From NCBI GenBank assembly GCA_039030075.1, contig JBCCEW010000004.1, positions 267,713 to 331,712 of the forward strand: a DNA stretch of 64,000 nucleotides, read 5' to 3'. The notes below the pieces were generated by a model. That model made no database searches, was not told where the DNA came from, and saw nothing but the letters and a program-made list of their open reading frames with translations. Positions 9,590 to 17,237 of the stretch are shown one piece after another (the stretch's first letter is position 1; each line of letters opens with the position of its first letter). Source of the DNA: Myxococcota bacterium (lineage in GTDB: Bacteria > Myxococcota_A > UBA9160 > SMWR01). A program made the position numbers and the translations under genes.

Positions 9590-10381
9590 TCAGCGCTTCG
9601 CAGCGGGCAACGCCCAGAGATGGCCGTCGCGCTGCTCGAGCCGCGGAGCCGATGCGAGGCGCAAGCGCTCGTGTCCGTCGCAGCCGCGCCCGCTGCGTAC
9701 ATCGAAGGCGTAGCCGTGCCAGGGACAGATCACGCGACCCGACTCGATCGGCGCGGCGTCGAGGGGTCCGAGGGCGTGGGGGCAGAGCGCGTCGAATGCG
9801 AGCCAGTTGTCCTCGTCGCGCCACACCACCACTGGCCGGCCCCCGACCTCCACGCGTAGCGGTACCCGCGACGCGAGTGCATCGACCGGTCCGAGGTCCA
9901 CGGCGTCGGGCGCCAGAGCGCCGCGCCCGGGCCCGTCGAGCAACCAGGAGCGACGCTGCATCATGGCCTCGTCTTCGTCCCAGAGCTGGGTGTAGAGCGC
10001 GACGTAGCGCTCGCCGAAGGCGTCGACGCGCTCGGCTGGCACGTCGGGCAGACAAAACTCGACCTCGATGTCGGTGTGGGCGGCGTCGACCGGATCGAGC
10101 GAGGTCCAGATCTCGGTACCCGCGCCCGGCCCGCTCAGGGTGCGCGAGACGTAGCGGTCGTCGTTGCCGATCACGAGCTCGAGATCGAAGGTTCCGGGTA
10201 CCGCGCGCATCTCGGCGCGGGCCCGCCAGCCGAAGTCGCCGGCCTCGCGGAGCGCGATGCTCTTGAAGCTGTCGCGGTGCAACCAGGGCAGGTGCTCCCA
10301 GTCGCGCACGTTCTCCCAGACGCGTTCGAGGGACGCACCCACCCGGCGCCGATAGCGGGCGACGGAGACGAGGGCAGTCAC
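9590..10381 (-). CDS. SRPBCC-Rieske fusion protein
   Basis: The protein has 263 residues. The N-terminal 150 or so look like a START/SRPBCC ligand-binding fold (VGASLERVWENVRDWEHLPWL). The C-terminus is a Rieske [2Fe-2S] domain with ligands CPH (C200, H202) and CPWH (C219, H222). In ring-hydroxylating oxygenases the Rieske domain comes first, and the mononuclear-iron triad is not visible here, so this is not a standard dioxygenase. The GTG at 10381 is chosen because TATGCT lies 6 nt upstream and no longer frame avoids the divergent gene. It may be an electron carrier or a lipid/aromatic binder. Confidence 0.75.
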   Translation of the reverse strand: MTALVSVARYRRRVGASLERVWENVRDWEHLPWLHRDSFKSIALREAGDFGWRARAEMRAVPGTFDLELVIGNDDRYVSRTLSGPGAGTEIWTSLDPVDAAHTDIEVEFCLPDVPAERVDAFGERYVALYTQLWDEDEAMMQRRSWLLDGPGRGALAPDAVDLGPVDALASRVPLRVEVGGRPVVVWRDEDNWLAFDALCPHALGPLDAAPIESGRVICPWHGYAFDVRSGRGCDGHERLRLASAPRLEQRDGHLWALPAAKR

Positions 10382-10387
10382 TACGCC

Positions 10388-10393
10388 AGCATA
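10388..10393 (-). promoter_or_regulatory. -10 element of a leaderless promoter (SRPBCC-Rieske gene)
   Basis: On the minus strand TATGCT is followed by 6 nt and then the GTG start. No ribosome-binding site fits, so transcription probably begins at or next to the start codon. Confidence 0.5.
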
Positions 10394-10429
10394 GAGCGGA
10401 CGTCGTTCGGTGTCGGCCTCCGACTCGGA

Positions 10430-10435
10430 TACCTT
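10430..10435 (+). promoter_or_regulatory. -10 element of a leaderless promoter (lipid kinase gene)
   Basis: TACCTT is followed by 6 nt and the ATG at 10442. A short palindrome GTCGGCCTCCGAC (10412-10424) ends 5 nt upstream of it. Together with the minus-strand -10 at 10388-10393 it forms a compact divergent promoter pair. Confidence 0.45.
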
Positions 10436-10441
10436 GGGGCC

Positions 10442-11422
10442 ATGAGCGGAAAGCCGCGACGCCCCGGGGTCTTGTTGAACGCGAACGCGCGCGGAGTCCG
10501 CCGCGATCCGAGCCTGCGCGAGCGCCTCGCGCGCACGCTGCCCGAGGCGCACGTCGTCGCCACCCGGGAAGCCGGAGACGTGTTGCCCGCCGTGTCTCGC
10601 CTCCTCGACGAAGGGGTCGACGCTCTGCTGGTCGTCGGCGGCGACGGCACCTGGCCCGGCACGCTCACCCCGCTGCTCCAGAACTTCGACGCCGAGAGCC
10701 TGCCGGTGATCGTGCCCTGCCGCGGTGGCACGGTGAACACCATCGCCCGCTCCTTCGGAATACGGACTTCCCCCGAAGACTCGCTACGAGCCCTGCTGGC
10801 GGGGAAGCTCGAGGAGGCACCGCGCGCCGTCGTCCGCGTGGTCGCCGACGGGGAAGCGCCGCGCTTCGGCTGGATCTTCGTCGTCGGGGCCGGCGTGCGT
10901 TTCCTCGAGCTCTACTACCAGGAGCCCGTGCTGGGCCCGCGCGCCGCGCTCGCGGTCGTCGGCCGCGTGGCGAGCTCGGCGCTGCGCGGCGGCCGCCTGG
11001 CGAGCGAGCTGTTCGCACCCTTCGAGACCGAGCTGTGCGTCGACGGCGACCGCATCGGGCAGCAGCGCTTCACCGTGATCGGCGCCGCCGGCGTCCGCGA
11101 GATCGGGTTGGGCTTCGCGCCCTTTCTCACCGCCGGGGACGACCCCGAACGGATTCACCTGACCGCGACCGACGCCAGCGCCGTGCGTCTCTCGCTCGAG
11201 CTGCCAGCCCTGCGGAGCGGTTGGGGTCCCAACAGCCTGTCGCACTTCCCGATGCGGGAGAGCACGCTGGAGTTGACCGTGCCTCAGACCTGCACCCTCG
11301 ACGCCGAGCTCTTCGCGCCGGCGCGTACGTTCACCGTGTCGGCCGGCCCGGCCCTCCGCATGGCGCTGCCGCGAGCCGGCGCGCCTGGTGTGGCAAGCTG
11401 GTTCCCGAAGGAGACCTCATGA
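10442..11422 (+). CDS. Diacylglycerol kinase-family lipid kinase
   Basis: The protein has 326 residues and belongs to the DAGK catalytic/YegS-like family, which phosphorylates lipid alcohols with ATP. The glycine-rich nucleotide loop is LLVVGGDGTWPGTLTPLL, preceded by LLNANARGVR at the N-terminus. PCRGGTVNTIARSFG replaces the usual GT-x-NDFAR-type motif. The C-terminal beta-rich domain is present. Its stop overlaps the following DUF1214 gene as ATGA, so the two are coupled. The substrate (diacylglycerol, sphingoid base or other) is unknown. Confidence 0.82.
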   Translation: MSGKPRRPGVLLNANARGVRRDPSLRERLARTLPEAHVVATREAGDVLPAVSRLLDEGVDALLVVGGDGTWPGTLTPLLQNFDAESLPVIVPCRGGTVNTIARSFGIRTSPEDSLRALLAGKLEEAPRAVVRVVADGEAPRFGWIFVVGAGVRFLELYYQEPVLGPRAALAVVGRVASSALRGGRLASELFAPFETELCVDGDRIGQQRFTVIGAAGVREIGLGFAPFLTAGDDPERIHLTATDASAVRLSLELPALRSGWGPNSLSHFPMRESTLELTVPQTCTLDAELFAPARTFTVSAGPALRMALPRAGAPGVASWFPKETS

Positions 11423-12531
11423 GTTCGGACAGCGAACAGCGCATCCTCGATGGCAGCCTCTGGAACGACTTCTGCGACCGACTGAAAGCGGCCGGCGCCC
11501 TCGTCCGCGGCGAGGGCGTTCCCAAGGACCTGATGAACCAGGCGCTGGGATACCGCTATCTGACGCGCATCCTGCGCGCCGGTCTCGAGAGCGCGGTCGA
11601 CTACGCCGACCCCCAGTACCCGGCCTTCTTCCGACTCGCCGACGACACGAAGAAGGTGTTGAACGACAACCCGGACAACTACTACGAGAACTGCCGCATC
11701 GACGGTCGCTTCGACTACCGGATCACCGGTCAGCGCGGCACCGTGAAATGGTTCAGCCTCGGCGTGAAAGCGGGCCCGGGTAACGTCGACAAGATGGCGA
11801 GCACCGGCGAGATCGACTCGAGCCAGATCGACTTCGATGCCGACGGCCGCTTCGAAATCTCGATGAGCCAGAAGCGCCAACCCGGCAACTGGCTACCGAT
11901 GACGGCCGACTCGGGGATCATGGTCGTGCGCCAGACCTTCGGCGACCGGAGGAAGGAACGCCGCGCGGAATTCGCGATCGAGTGTCTCAACCCGGACCGT
12001 CCGAACAACAACCTCGATCCGGCCGAGCTCGAGCCGCGTCTCATGCAAGCGCTCGCCTTCCTCGAGAGCACGGTGCAGCTCGGACAGCTCTGGACTCAGG
12101 ACTACCGCCGACGCACGCTGAACGCCCTGCCCCTCCACGACCAGAAGCCGCTGCTCGCGGCGGGCGGCGACCCGACCATCCGCTACTACCAGAGCCACTG
12201 GGAGCTCGCGCCCGACGAAGCCCTGCTGGTCGAGCCGCCCGAACTCCCCGGGTGTCAGACCTGGAACCTCCAGCTCTCGAACTTCTGGATGGAGTCGCTC
12301 GAGCACCGCTTCTTCGACATCTCGGTCAACAAGTTCACCGCGCGCACCGACGCCGAGGGCCGGCTGCGCATCGTGATCGCCGCCGAAGACCCGGGACCTG
12401 CCTACCCGAACTGGCTGAACACCCTCGGCCACGACCAGGGCGGCATGCTGTTCCGGATCGTCCACCCCGAGAGCGAAGCCCCGAGCGAGATCCCCGCGCG
12501 GGTGGTGAAGCTGGCCGAGCTGCGCGGCTAG
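11419..12531 (+). CDS. DUF1214-containing protein (no signal peptide)
   Basis: The protein has 370 residues with no signal peptide or membrane segment. The C-terminal third matches the DUF1214 pattern: WNLQLSNFWMESLEHRFFDISVN and IVIAAEDPGPAYPNWLNT. The N-terminal part shares layout with a second DUF1214 protein at 47021-48226 (a DNPD..YY element and an RI.G..DYRI strand). Function is unknown. Coupling to a lipid kinase hints at lipid metabolism, which is inference. Its stop codon lies within the left arm of the 164-bp palindrome. Confidence 0.82.
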   Translation: MSSDSEQRILDGSLWNDFCDRLKAAGALVRGEGVPKDLMNQALGYRYLTRILRAGLESAVDYADPQYPAFFRLADDTKKVLNDNPDNYYENCRIDGRFDYRITGQRGTVKWFSLGVKAGPGNVDKMASTGEIDSSQIDFDADGRFEISMSQKRQPGNWLPMTADSGIMVVRQTFGDRRKERRAEFAIECLNPDRPNNNLDPAELEPRLMQALAFLESTVQLGQLWTQDYRRRTLNALPLHDQKPLLAAGGDPTIRYYQSHWELAPDEALLVEPPELPGCQTWNLQLSNFWMESLEHRFFDISVNKFTARTDAEGRLRIVIAAEDPGPAYPNWLNTLGHDQGGMLFRIVHPESEAPSEIPARVVKLAELRG

Positions 12532-12691
12532 AGGGCATCTCATAGACCCCGACCGAGCCAGGGGCTCGAATTCGGCCCGAGATCGAGGCGAAATCGCAGG
12601 CATAGCCGCAGCCACGGCGAGATTTCGCCACGATGAGATCGGGGCGAAGGCGGGTGCCTGGCGACCGAGGGGCCGATGAGATGCCCTCTAG
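12528..12691. repeat. 164-bp imperfect palindrome between convergent genes
   Basis: The outer arms are a perfect 16-bp inverted repeat (12528-12543 and 12676-12691, CTAGAGGGCATCTCAT and its complement). An inner pair, GGCGAAATC (12587-12595) and GATTTCGCC (12621-12629), is also perfect, and the sequence between them is partly complementary. Each outer arm contains the stop codon of the adjacent gene. It could be a bidirectional terminator, or a MITE/REP-like element that inserted at the gene ends. Confidence 0.75.
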
Positions 12692-14166
12692 GCGCCCGTC
12701 GCGCGCGCGGCCGCCGCGCCCGCGCGTCGCCCGAAGAAGGTGCAGTCGCCGAGCGACATCCCCGAGCTGTAGCCCTCGGCTGAACGCGGCAAGCCGCAGG
12801 CCGTGCGTCCCGCCGCGTAGAGGCCGGCGATCGCCGCGCCATCGGAGCGCAGCACCTCGCCCGTCGGCCGGGTGCGCAGGCCTCCCAGCGTGAAGTAGGG
12901 ATAGAACGCGTCCCCGAGGTGACACGCGAGTGCCGCGAAGGGCGGCGCGTCCAGGGGTTTCAGCCAGGCCGCCTCCTTGTGGAAGAGCGGATCCTCACCC
13001 TTCGCTGCGAAGCGGTTGTGGAACGCGACGGTCGCGGCGAGCGTCGCCTCCGGGAAGCCGAGTTCGCGCTCGACTTCCTCCCAGGTCTCTCCGACCGCCG
13101 CCACTTCGATGCGCGAGAACTCGCTCGGCGGCTCGAAGATCGCATCGTCGACCAGCAGGAAGATGCGATCCCCCAGCTGACGCAGGCAGTGGACGGCCAC
13201 GCGACCCGGATAGGCATCTTCGTTGGTGAAGCGCTGGCCCGCCTCGTTCACGAGGATGCCCTTCACGTGGGCCTCGGGCGGATAGATCGGAAGCGTGACG
13301 AAGAGCTCGTCCATATGGATGGCGTCGCCGCCCACGCTCTGTCCCAGGCGAATGCCGCTGCCGTCGTCGTGCCCGGCGCTCAGCGCATCATCGGCGAGGC
13401 GCGCGACCTGGGGTGCGTGCCGCAGCAGCATCTCGCGGTCGAGCACGAAGCCGCCGGCGCACAGGACCACCCCACCCGTGGCGCGTGCGAAGCGCAGCGT
13501 GCCCTCGCTGCGCACGGCCACACCGTGGACGCGGCCGACCTCGTCCACCACCAGGGACCGCGCGCGTGCGTCGTACACCGTGCGCACGCCCCGGGCTTCG
13601 GCTGCGGCGACGAGGGTGTCGACGAGAAAACGCCCGCCCATCTCCCCGATCACCTCGGGGAGGTGACCCCGCGGACACGGCGTCGCCGCGTCGCGGTAGG
13701 GCCAGGCGCCCTCACTGCCCGACCAGATCAGGCAGTCGCCCGTGCCCGGTGCCTGCACCTTCCCGGGCAGATGGCTGGTCCGGTAGCGCACCCCCTGTTC
13801 CACGAGCCAGGTGTAGTGATCGAGGGCCCCGTCGGCGTAGAGTCGGGTGCGCTCGAGATCCGCGTCCTCGCCGCCCGCGAGGCACATGTAGCGGTAGAAG
13901 TCCTCGGTCTGGTCTTCGAAGCCGTTCGCCCGCTGCGCCGGAGTCCCGCCGCCGCCGCCGAGGTAGATGTCGCCCCCGGCCATCGCACTGGTCCCCCCAT
14001 GGCCCGACGCCACCTCGAAGACCTGCACGCGCGCGCCCTGTTCGGCCGCGCCGATCGCGGCAGAGGCTCCCGCGGCGCCGTAGCCCACCACCGCGACGTC
14101 GCACTCCCAGTCCCAGCCCGGGACGTCGGCGACTCGAACGGGGGGGCTCGGGGCAGTTTCCGGCAT
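12688..14166 (-). CDS. FAD-dependent oxidoreductase, 3-ketosteroid dehydrogenase / fumarate reductase flavoprotein family
   Basis: The protein has 492 residues. The FAD-binding Rossmann motif is AVVGYGAAGASAAIGAAEQG, near residues 25-44. The C-terminal flavin motif is GLYAAGRTACGLPRSAEGYSSG followed by SLGDCTFFGRRAG, as in KstD-like proteins. HGGTSAMAGG matches the conserved stretch after the dinucleotide fold. Such enzymes introduce or reduce C=C bonds next to a ketone or carboxylate. The start ATG (14166) avoids a proline-rich, unlikely N-terminal extension. It is divergent from the SDR gene, so the two may act on one substrate. Confidence 0.87.
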   Translation of the reverse strand: MPETAPSPPVRVADVPGWDWECDVAVVGYGAAGASAAIGAAEQGARVQVFEVASGHGGTSAMAGGDIYLGGGGGTPAQRANGFEDQTEDFYRYMCLAGGEDADLERTRLYADGALDHYTWLVEQGVRYRTSHLPGKVQAPGTGDCLIWSGSEGAWPYRDAATPCPRGHLPEVIGEMGGRFLVDTLVAAAEARGVRTVYDARARSLVVDEVGRVHGVAVRSEGTLRFARATGGVVLCAGGFVLDREMLLRHAPQVARLADDALSAGHDDGSGIRLGQSVGGDAIHMDELFVTLPIYPPEAHVKGILVNEAGQRFTNEDAYPGRVAVHCLRQLGDRIFLLVDDAIFEPPSEFSRIEVAAVGETWEEVERELGFPEATLAATVAFHNRFAAKGEDPLFHKEAAWLKPLDAPPFAALACHLGDAFYPYFTLGGLRTRPTGEVLRSDGAAIAGLYAAGRTACGLPRSAEGYSSGMSLGDCTFFGRRAGAAAARATGA

Positions 14167-14297
14167 CGGTTCTCGAGGGTTCTGGAGCTCGGGAGCTCGC
14201 GGGTCCGGGGCGGGTCCACGGGGAGGCGGAGAAGGGGGACGATACCGACCCTTCCCCGTGCCGCGATCTGTGCTTCCCGCGGTCGGCAGGGGCTGGG

Positions 14298-14303
14298 TAG
14301 AAT
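14298..14303 (+). promoter_or_regulatory. Candidate -10 element of the SDR gene
   Basis: TAGAAT lies 24 nt before the ATG at 14328. An AAGGAG ribosome-binding site sits between them. No clear -35 is seen. Confidence 0.35.
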
Positions 14304-14327
14304 GCCGCGCCGACCAAGGAGCCAAGC

Positions 14328-15125
14328 ATGGGACGCCTCGAGGGAAAGACGACGATCGTGACAGGGGCCGCGCGCGGCATCGGAGCGGCGACCGCCCGCC
14401 GGTTCGTGGCCGAGGGCGCCAACGTGCTGCTCACCGACGTGCTCGTGGACGACGGCAAGGCCACCGCGGCCGAACTCGGCTCGGCGGCGCGCTTCGCCGA
14501 ACACGACGTCTCCGACGAGACCCAGTGGCCGAAGATCGTCGAGCTCTGCGAGCGCGAGTTCGGGGCTCCCTCGGTGCTCGTGAACAACGCGGGCATCGGC
14601 GGCGCGCACTTCGAACTCCTGGAGACGCTGTCCCCCGACCTCGCGCGCAAGATCCTCGACATCAACGTGATCGGCGTGATGCTGGGCATCCAGGCGGTGG
14701 TCCCCGCGATGGCCGCCGCCGGTGGCGGCTCGATCGTGAACCTGTCTTCGACCGCGTCGGTGAGCCCGATGAACGCGCTCGCGATCTACTCGGCGTCGAA
14801 GTCGGCCGTCTCGGGCATGACGAAGGCGGCCGCGATGGAGCTCGGCCCGCGCGGCATTCGCGTGAACAGCGTCCAGCCGGGCGGCGCCGACACCGCGATG
14901 GGCAACGCGATGGGCGTGCCCCTCGAGGAGTACAGCAAGTATCAGGGCCACACTCCGCTGCAGCGCGCCTGTCACGCGGATGAGATCGCGAGTGGTGTGC
15001 TCTATCTGGCATCCGACGAGAGCCTCCACTGCACCGGGACCGAGCTCCTGATCGACGGTGGCCAGGCCGCCGGCGTGTGGATGAAGACGCTCCCCGGCGG
15101 CCCGCCGCGGCGCAAGAGATCCTGA
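14328..15125 (+). CDS. Short-chain dehydrogenase/reductase
   Basis: This 265-residue classical SDR uses NAD(P)H to interconvert an alcohol and a ketone. Visible motifs are the cofactor loop TGAARGIG (about 13-20), NNAG, the catalytic serine in NLSSTAS and YSASK (Tyr and Lys). The C-terminal GTELLIDGG is typical. An acidic residue after the second strand (LTDV) favours NAD over NADP. It most resembles 3-alpha/20-beta-hydroxysteroid or glucose-type SDRs. It starts an apparent operon with the PNPOx-fold gene 14 nt downstream and is divergent from the KstD-like gene. Confidence 0.93.
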   Translation: MGRLEGKTTIVTGAARGIGAATARRFVAEGANVLLTDVLVDDGKATAAELGSAARFAEHDVSDETQWPKIVELCEREFGAPSVLVNNAGIGGAHFELLETLSPDLARKILDINVIGVMLGIQAVVPAMAAAGGGSIVNLSSTASVSPMNALAIYSASKSAVSGMTKAAAMELGPRGIRVNSVQPGGADTAMGNAMGVPLEEYSKYQGHTPLQRACHADEIASGVLYLASDESLHCTGTELLIDGGQAAGVWMKTLPGGPPRRKRS

Positions 15126-15139
15126 ACCGGAGGTTTCCC

Positions 15140-15589
15140 ATGACCCGAGTCCAAGCCGACGACGCGAAGCAGTTCTTCGCAGACGTGGAGGCCACCGCGA
15201 AGGCCTCGGTCTGGTGCGCGCTCGCGACGACCTCGTCCGATGGGCCGCGCGTCCGGATGGTCCACCCGACCTGGGAGGGCGATACGCTCTGGTTCGCGAC
15301 GGGCACGACCTCGCCGAAGGTCCGCGACCTGCGCGCCGACCCGCGCGTCGACGTGCAGTTCCAGGTGGCACCGCCCGACTTCGTTCATCTGATGTGCCGC
15401 GGCACCGCCACGATCGTCGAAGACGCCGCCGAGAAGAAGCGGGTGTGGGACGTGATCGACTACGACCTGTCCGACTTCTGGTCGGGCGGGCCGACCGATC
15501 CGAACTACACGCTCGTGAAGATCGCCCCGAGCCGGGTCGAACTCTCGAAGACCTTCGGCAGCGTCGACAAGCGCATCTGGCGGTCCTGA
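15140..15589 (+). CDS. Pyridoxamine 5'-phosphate oxidase-fold protein
   Basis: This 149-residue single-domain protein has the split-barrel flavin-binding fold. Supporting stretches are VWCALATTSSDGPRVRMVHP, WFATGTTSPKVRDLRADPRV, and a C-terminal W-x3-P segment where F420- or FMN-binding relatives carry similar residues. The ATG at 15140 follows CCGGAGGTTT. It is in line with the SDR gene. Whether it binds FMN, F420 or heme cannot be decided from sequence. It is unlikely to be true PdxH, which is longer. Confidence 0.83.
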   Translation: MTRVQADDAKQFFADVEATAKASVWCALATTSSDGPRVRMVHPTWEGDTLWFATGTTSPKVRDLRADPRVDVQFQVAPPDFVHLMCRGTATIVEDAAEKKRVWDVIDYDLSDFWSGGPTDPNYTLVKIAPSRVELSKTFGSVDKRIWRS

Positions 15590-15616
15590 GCCTGGGCGGG
15601 TCCTCCCCGCGCCGAG

Positions 15617-16273
15617 CTACGCCAGCCGCGCGAAGAGCGCGTCGAGGTCCGATCCGGCGAGCGAATCGAGTTCGAGCGTGGCCCGGCTAAAGTCGAGGCC
15701 GCGGGTCATCGGCCCGGGCACGGCCACGCAGGGCATCCCGGCAGCGACGGCCGCAGCGACCCCGTTGGGCGAGTCCTCGAAGGCCACGCAGTCGGCGGGC
15801 GCCACACCGAGCGCGCCGGCCGCCGCGCGAAAGAGCGCGGGATCGGGCTTCACGCGCACCACGTCTTCCTTGCAGCGCAGCGCCCGGAAGCGCTCGCGCA
15901 GGCCGAGGTGCGCGAGGTGCCGCTCCACCCAGACCCGCTCGGAGCTCGACGCCACCGCGAGGGCCAGGCCACGGACCCGAGCGGCGTCGAGCAGCGCGCG
16001 CACGCCCGGGTTCGCGTCGAGCTCGGCCAGCAGCGCGTCGCGGTGGGCACGCCGGCGGCGCTGGAGATCGGGCTCGTCGATCGACCCGAGCTGCTCGCGC
16101 AGATGACCGAGCGGATCGAAGTGGGAGGTGTCGCTGCCGATCGCCGCCTTCCAGCGATCGACCGGCAGATCGACCCCGAGCTCGCGGAACACGAAGTCCC
16201 AGCCCGCGAAGTCGGTCGACTCGGTGTCGAGCAGCAGTCCGTCGAGGTCGAAGATCAGCGCGCGGGGAGGCAA
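15617..16273 (-). CDS. HAD-superfamily hydrolase (phosphoglycolate phosphatase / beta-phosphoglucomutase-like)
   Basis: The protein has about 218 residues. Motif I is IFDLDGLLLDTES with the nucleophilic aspartate. Motif II is AVASSSERVWVERHL, and motif III/IV gives KPDPALFRAAAGALG and AFEDSPNGVAAAVAAGM. The cap domain is helical and inserted after motif I, as in subfamily I. A TTG at 16273 is the likely start, since longer frames would run through the crotonase gene; it lies 7 nt after that gene's stop. The substrate is some phosphorylated metabolite. Confidence 0.85.
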   Translation of the reverse strand: MPPRALIFDLDGLLLDTESTDFAGWDFVFRELGVDLPVDRWKAAIGSDTSHFDPLGHLREQLGSIDEPDLQRRRRAHRDALLAELDANPGVRALLDAARVRGLALAVASSSERVWVERHLAHLGLRERFRALRCKEDVVRVKPDPALFRAAAGALGVAPADCVAFEDSPNGVAAAVAAGMPCVAVPGPMTRGLDFSRATLELDSLAGSDLDALFARLA

Positions 16274-16280
16274 TTCCGGC

Positions 16281-17093
16281 TCAGAGATCCTCGAAGCTGC
16301 CCGAGCGCCCGTGGCCCGCGGCAAAGCGCCCGGCACCGGTGCGGGTCTCGCCCGCGCGGATCGCCTCGATGCCGCGCTCGTACTCGCCGCGCAGCGCGCG
16401 ATCGAGCGGTTGGTCCCACTGCTCGTAGGCCGAACGCCGATCGGCGCGCATGCAGATCTGGGGAAAGCGCACGAGCTGGTGAGCCAGCGCTTCGGCTTCC
16501 TGACGTGCCGTGCCCTTGGCAACCACCCGATTCGCGAGGCCCATCTGGAACGCTTCCTGGGCGTCGACGGGACGCCCGGTGAGAATCAGATCCATCGCGC
16601 GTCCGTGACCCACGATGCGCGGCAACCGAACCGTGCCCCCGTCGACGAGGGGAACCCCCCAGCGGCGACAGAACACGCCGAAGACCGCGTCCTCTTCGAC
16701 CACGCGCATGTCGCACCAGAGCGAGAGTTCGAGCCCACCGGCGACGGCATACCCGGAAACCGCCGCGATCACCGGCTTCGACAACAGCATGCGACTCGGG
16801 CCCATCGGGCCGTCGGTGGAAAGCGGGTCCCAGTCGTCACCGACGGCAGGGGGCTGCACCGGGTTGCCCACGCCGGCTGTGAGTGCCTTCAGATCGGCGC
16901 CCGCACAGAAGGTGCCGTGGTCGCCGAAGAAGACCCCGACCTGCGCATCAGCGTCCTCTTCGAAGGCCTTCCAGGCGCTGGCGAGTTGCTGTGCCGTCGA
17001 GCCGTCGACCGCATTGCGCACTTCGGGCCGCGAGAGGATGACCGTGGTGACGGGGCCGTCGCGTTCGACGCGAACGTTGGGATCGGAGGACAT
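16281..17093 (-). CDS. Enoyl-CoA hydratase/isomerase (crotonase) family protein
   Basis: The protein has 270 residues. The oxyanion-hole segments are FCAGADLKAL and AVAGGLELSLWCD. The first catalytic glutamate of classical enoyl-CoA hydratases (GLELS) is present. Where the second glutamate is expected the sequence reads FGVFCRRWGVPLVDGGT, with no glutamate, so the reaction may not be a standard hydration. A strong ribosome-binding site, AAAGGAG, precedes the ATG at 17093. It is upstream of the HAD gene in the same operon and divergent from the LLM oxidoreductase. Confidence 0.9.
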   Translation of the reverse strand: MSSDPNVRVERDGPVTTVILSRPEVRNAVDGSTAQQLASAWKAFEEDADAQVGVFFGDHGTFCAGADLKALTAGVGNPVQPPAVGDDWDPLSTDGPMGPSRMLLSKPVIAAVSGYAVAGGLELSLWCDMRVVEEDAVFGVFCRRWGVPLVDGGTVRLPRIVGHGRAMDLILTGRPVDAQEAFQMGLANRVVAKGTARQEAEALAHQLVRFPQICMRADRRSAYEQWDQPLDRALRGEYERGIEAIRAGETRTGAGRFAAGHGRSGSFEDL

Positions 17094-17237
17094 GAGCGAC
17101 TCCTTTGGCGACGCACGAGGGGTCCGGGCGCGGAAGCCGTCGCGGTGGCGGCTCGACGGCGTCGGGCCGAGCAGTCTAGTCGCTTTGACCATCTGCGGTC
17201 GACGTTGCGATAGCCTGGCGGCTCACCAGGAGCTCCC

